Shown here one piece after another: positions 63,205 through 64,000 of a DNA stretch of 64,000 bases (positions are counted from its first letter, which is position 1; every line of letters starts with the position of its first letter). The notes beneath the pieces were generated by a model. That model had not been told where the DNA came from. It saw only the letters and a list, made by a program, of their open reading frames with translations, and ran no database searches. Source of the stretch: Sphingosinicellaceae bacterium (GTDB lineage Bacteria; Pseudomonadota; Alphaproteobacteria; Sphingomonadales; Sphingomonadaceae); the NCBI GenBank assembly GCA_019285715.1, contig CP079108.1, positions 124,001 through 188,000 of the forward strand, written 5' to 3'. The translations under genes and the position numbers were made by a program.

Positions 63205-64000
63205 GTGACGCCGCCCGCCGCTTCCCGAAACGCCGCTGCCGGGCAGGGTGGAGGCGCGACAACAGACGACGACCCCGCTGCCGCCGCCGAGACCGCCGCG
63301 CTCGCCAAGGGCGGCCGCACCAGCTTCTTCGGTTTCCTGCTGCGCCTGATGGCGCGGCTGCCGTTCCTGTTTATTGCCGGGCGCATGACGGGCTACGGCG
63401 CCGACGCGCTCGGACGCTTCGCCTACGCCACGTTGGTCGTCGAGCTGATGGCGCAGCTGGCGACAATGGGTCTCAAGCGCGGCCTCGCTGCCGAGCTTGC
63501 GAGGGGCGACCGCCCCGATACGCACGTGGTGGCCGACGCTCTGCTGCTGGCGTGGATCGGCGCGGCACTCGGGGCGGTGCTCCTGATCCTGCTGCCGTGG
63601 GTGGTGTTTCCGGAGCGCGACATCAGCGGCTTCGACCGCTTCTTTCCGCTGATCGCGCTCGCGATCGTCGGCTCCGATGTGTCCCTGGCGGCGCTGGCGT
63701 TCCGTCGGGACATCGGTGCGACGGTGCGTGCGCGCTCGGTGGTGGAGCCGTGGACACTGTCGATTTGCGCCGGGCTGCTGGGCTTCACACAGTTGGGCGG
63801 TGACGGACTGATCGTCGCCTACGCGATCTCGCTGACCGCGGCCTGCACCGCGTCGCTGGTGCCGCTGCTACGCAATTTCGGGTTGCCGCGCGGCTGGCGG
63901 CCGCACCCCGGGCGCATGCTCGCGATGGCGCGCGCCAACCTGCCGCTGGCGGGTGCCGACGTCGCCGACTGGGGCTCGCGGCGGCTCGACCTGTTCATCC
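63205..64000 (+). CDS. Polysaccharide/lipopolysaccharide flippase-like membrane protein (partial)
   Basis: The frame is open from about 63205 to the window end (265 codons so far). A hydrophilic N-terminus (about 45 residues) leads into TSFFGFLLRLMARLPFLFIA and RMTGYGADALGRFAYATLVV. Several further helices follow, the layout of oligosaccharide flippases (RfbX/MurJ superfamily, MOP). The start is uncertain: GTG 63205 is 6 bases after the flavin reductase stop and has no well-spaced ribosome-binding site. Confidence 0.6.
   Translation, partial: MTPPAASRNAAAGQGGGATTDDDPAAAAETAALAKGGRTSFFGFLLRLMARLPFLFIAGRMTGYGADALGRFAYATLVVELMAQLATMGLKRGLAAELARGDRPDTHVVADALLLAWIGAALGAVLLILLPWVVFPERDISGFDRFFPLIALAIVGSDVSLAALAFRRDIGATVRARSVVEPWTLSICAGLLGFTQLGGDGLIVAYAISLTAACTASLVPLLRNFGLPRGWRPHPGRMLAMARANLPLAGADVADWGSRRLDLFI

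Overview
The window is GC-rich, densely packed bacterial chromosome that looks like a member of the Sphingomonadales (Alphaproteobacteria). Evidence: a class I lysyl-tRNA synthetase, a PEPxxWA-CTERM surface protein, a Ros/MucR regulator, PadR plus DUF2218, a TonB-dependent receptor, the rsmI-yraN-gshB neighbourhood, and a parS-like GTTTCACGTGAAAC site. The genus cannot be fixed from sequence alone; Sphingosinicellaceae or Sphingomonadaceae are the best guesses. No phage, insertion sequence, CRISPR array or rRNA was seen.
1-8000: the start of the ribosomal/transcription cluster (tRNA-Trp, secE, nusG, rplK, rplA, all minus), tRNA-Gly, a diguanylate cyclase, KDPG aldolase, tRNA-Tyr, rlmB, an AI-2E family permease, a MucR-type regulator and accA. 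8000-17400: a polytopic membrane protein, a sugar-type MFS symporter, a secreted amidohydrolase with a DUF885 peptidase, a TPR-like secreted protein overlapping lysS, and a ParDE toxin-antitoxin pair with a clear palindromic operator. 17400-26400: a DinG/XPD-like helicase, SixA, an XRE-like regulator behind phased GTTGCA boxes, dedA, gshB, a SirB1-like protein, yraN and rsmI. 26400-38400: an LppC-like lipoprotein, a membrane diguanylate cyclase, a NifU-like protein, a KefB-type antiporter, a CurA-type oxidoreductase, a candidate small RNA, pyrD, a GNAT enzyme, gamma-glutamyltransferase and a long-chain acyl-CoA ligase.
38424-41621 is the one clearly foreign stretch: an AT-richer two-gene islet between fadD and ppa. 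It encodes a UvrD-like SF1 helicase with an unassigned 240-residue N-terminal region and a 285-residue partner with an ITARCDVAQSK motif, joined by an ATGA overlap. It has the build of a defence module, but neither the partner nor the pair matches a system I can name; it is the best candidate here for an undescribed system.
41622-64000: ppa, DUF2218 with its PadR regulator, yacG-rng-maf-DUF2332, hisG-hisD, DUF1203, a TonB receptor, a PEP-CTERM protein, a frameshifted small gene beside priA, a PhnA-type protein, the parS-like site, cfa, an amine oxidase, rlmN, a Gly-rich lipoprotein, a second DUF885 peptidase, a flavin reductase and the start of a polysaccharide flippase.
Two patterns cross the window. 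REP-like inverted repeats (five places) lie in gaps where transcription units converge. Several gene ends carry short duplications (ends of priA, the GNAT gene and the XRE gene; starts of dedA and the DUF2218 gene). The three end duplications differ mostly by synonymous changes, as if the copies diverged while being translated.
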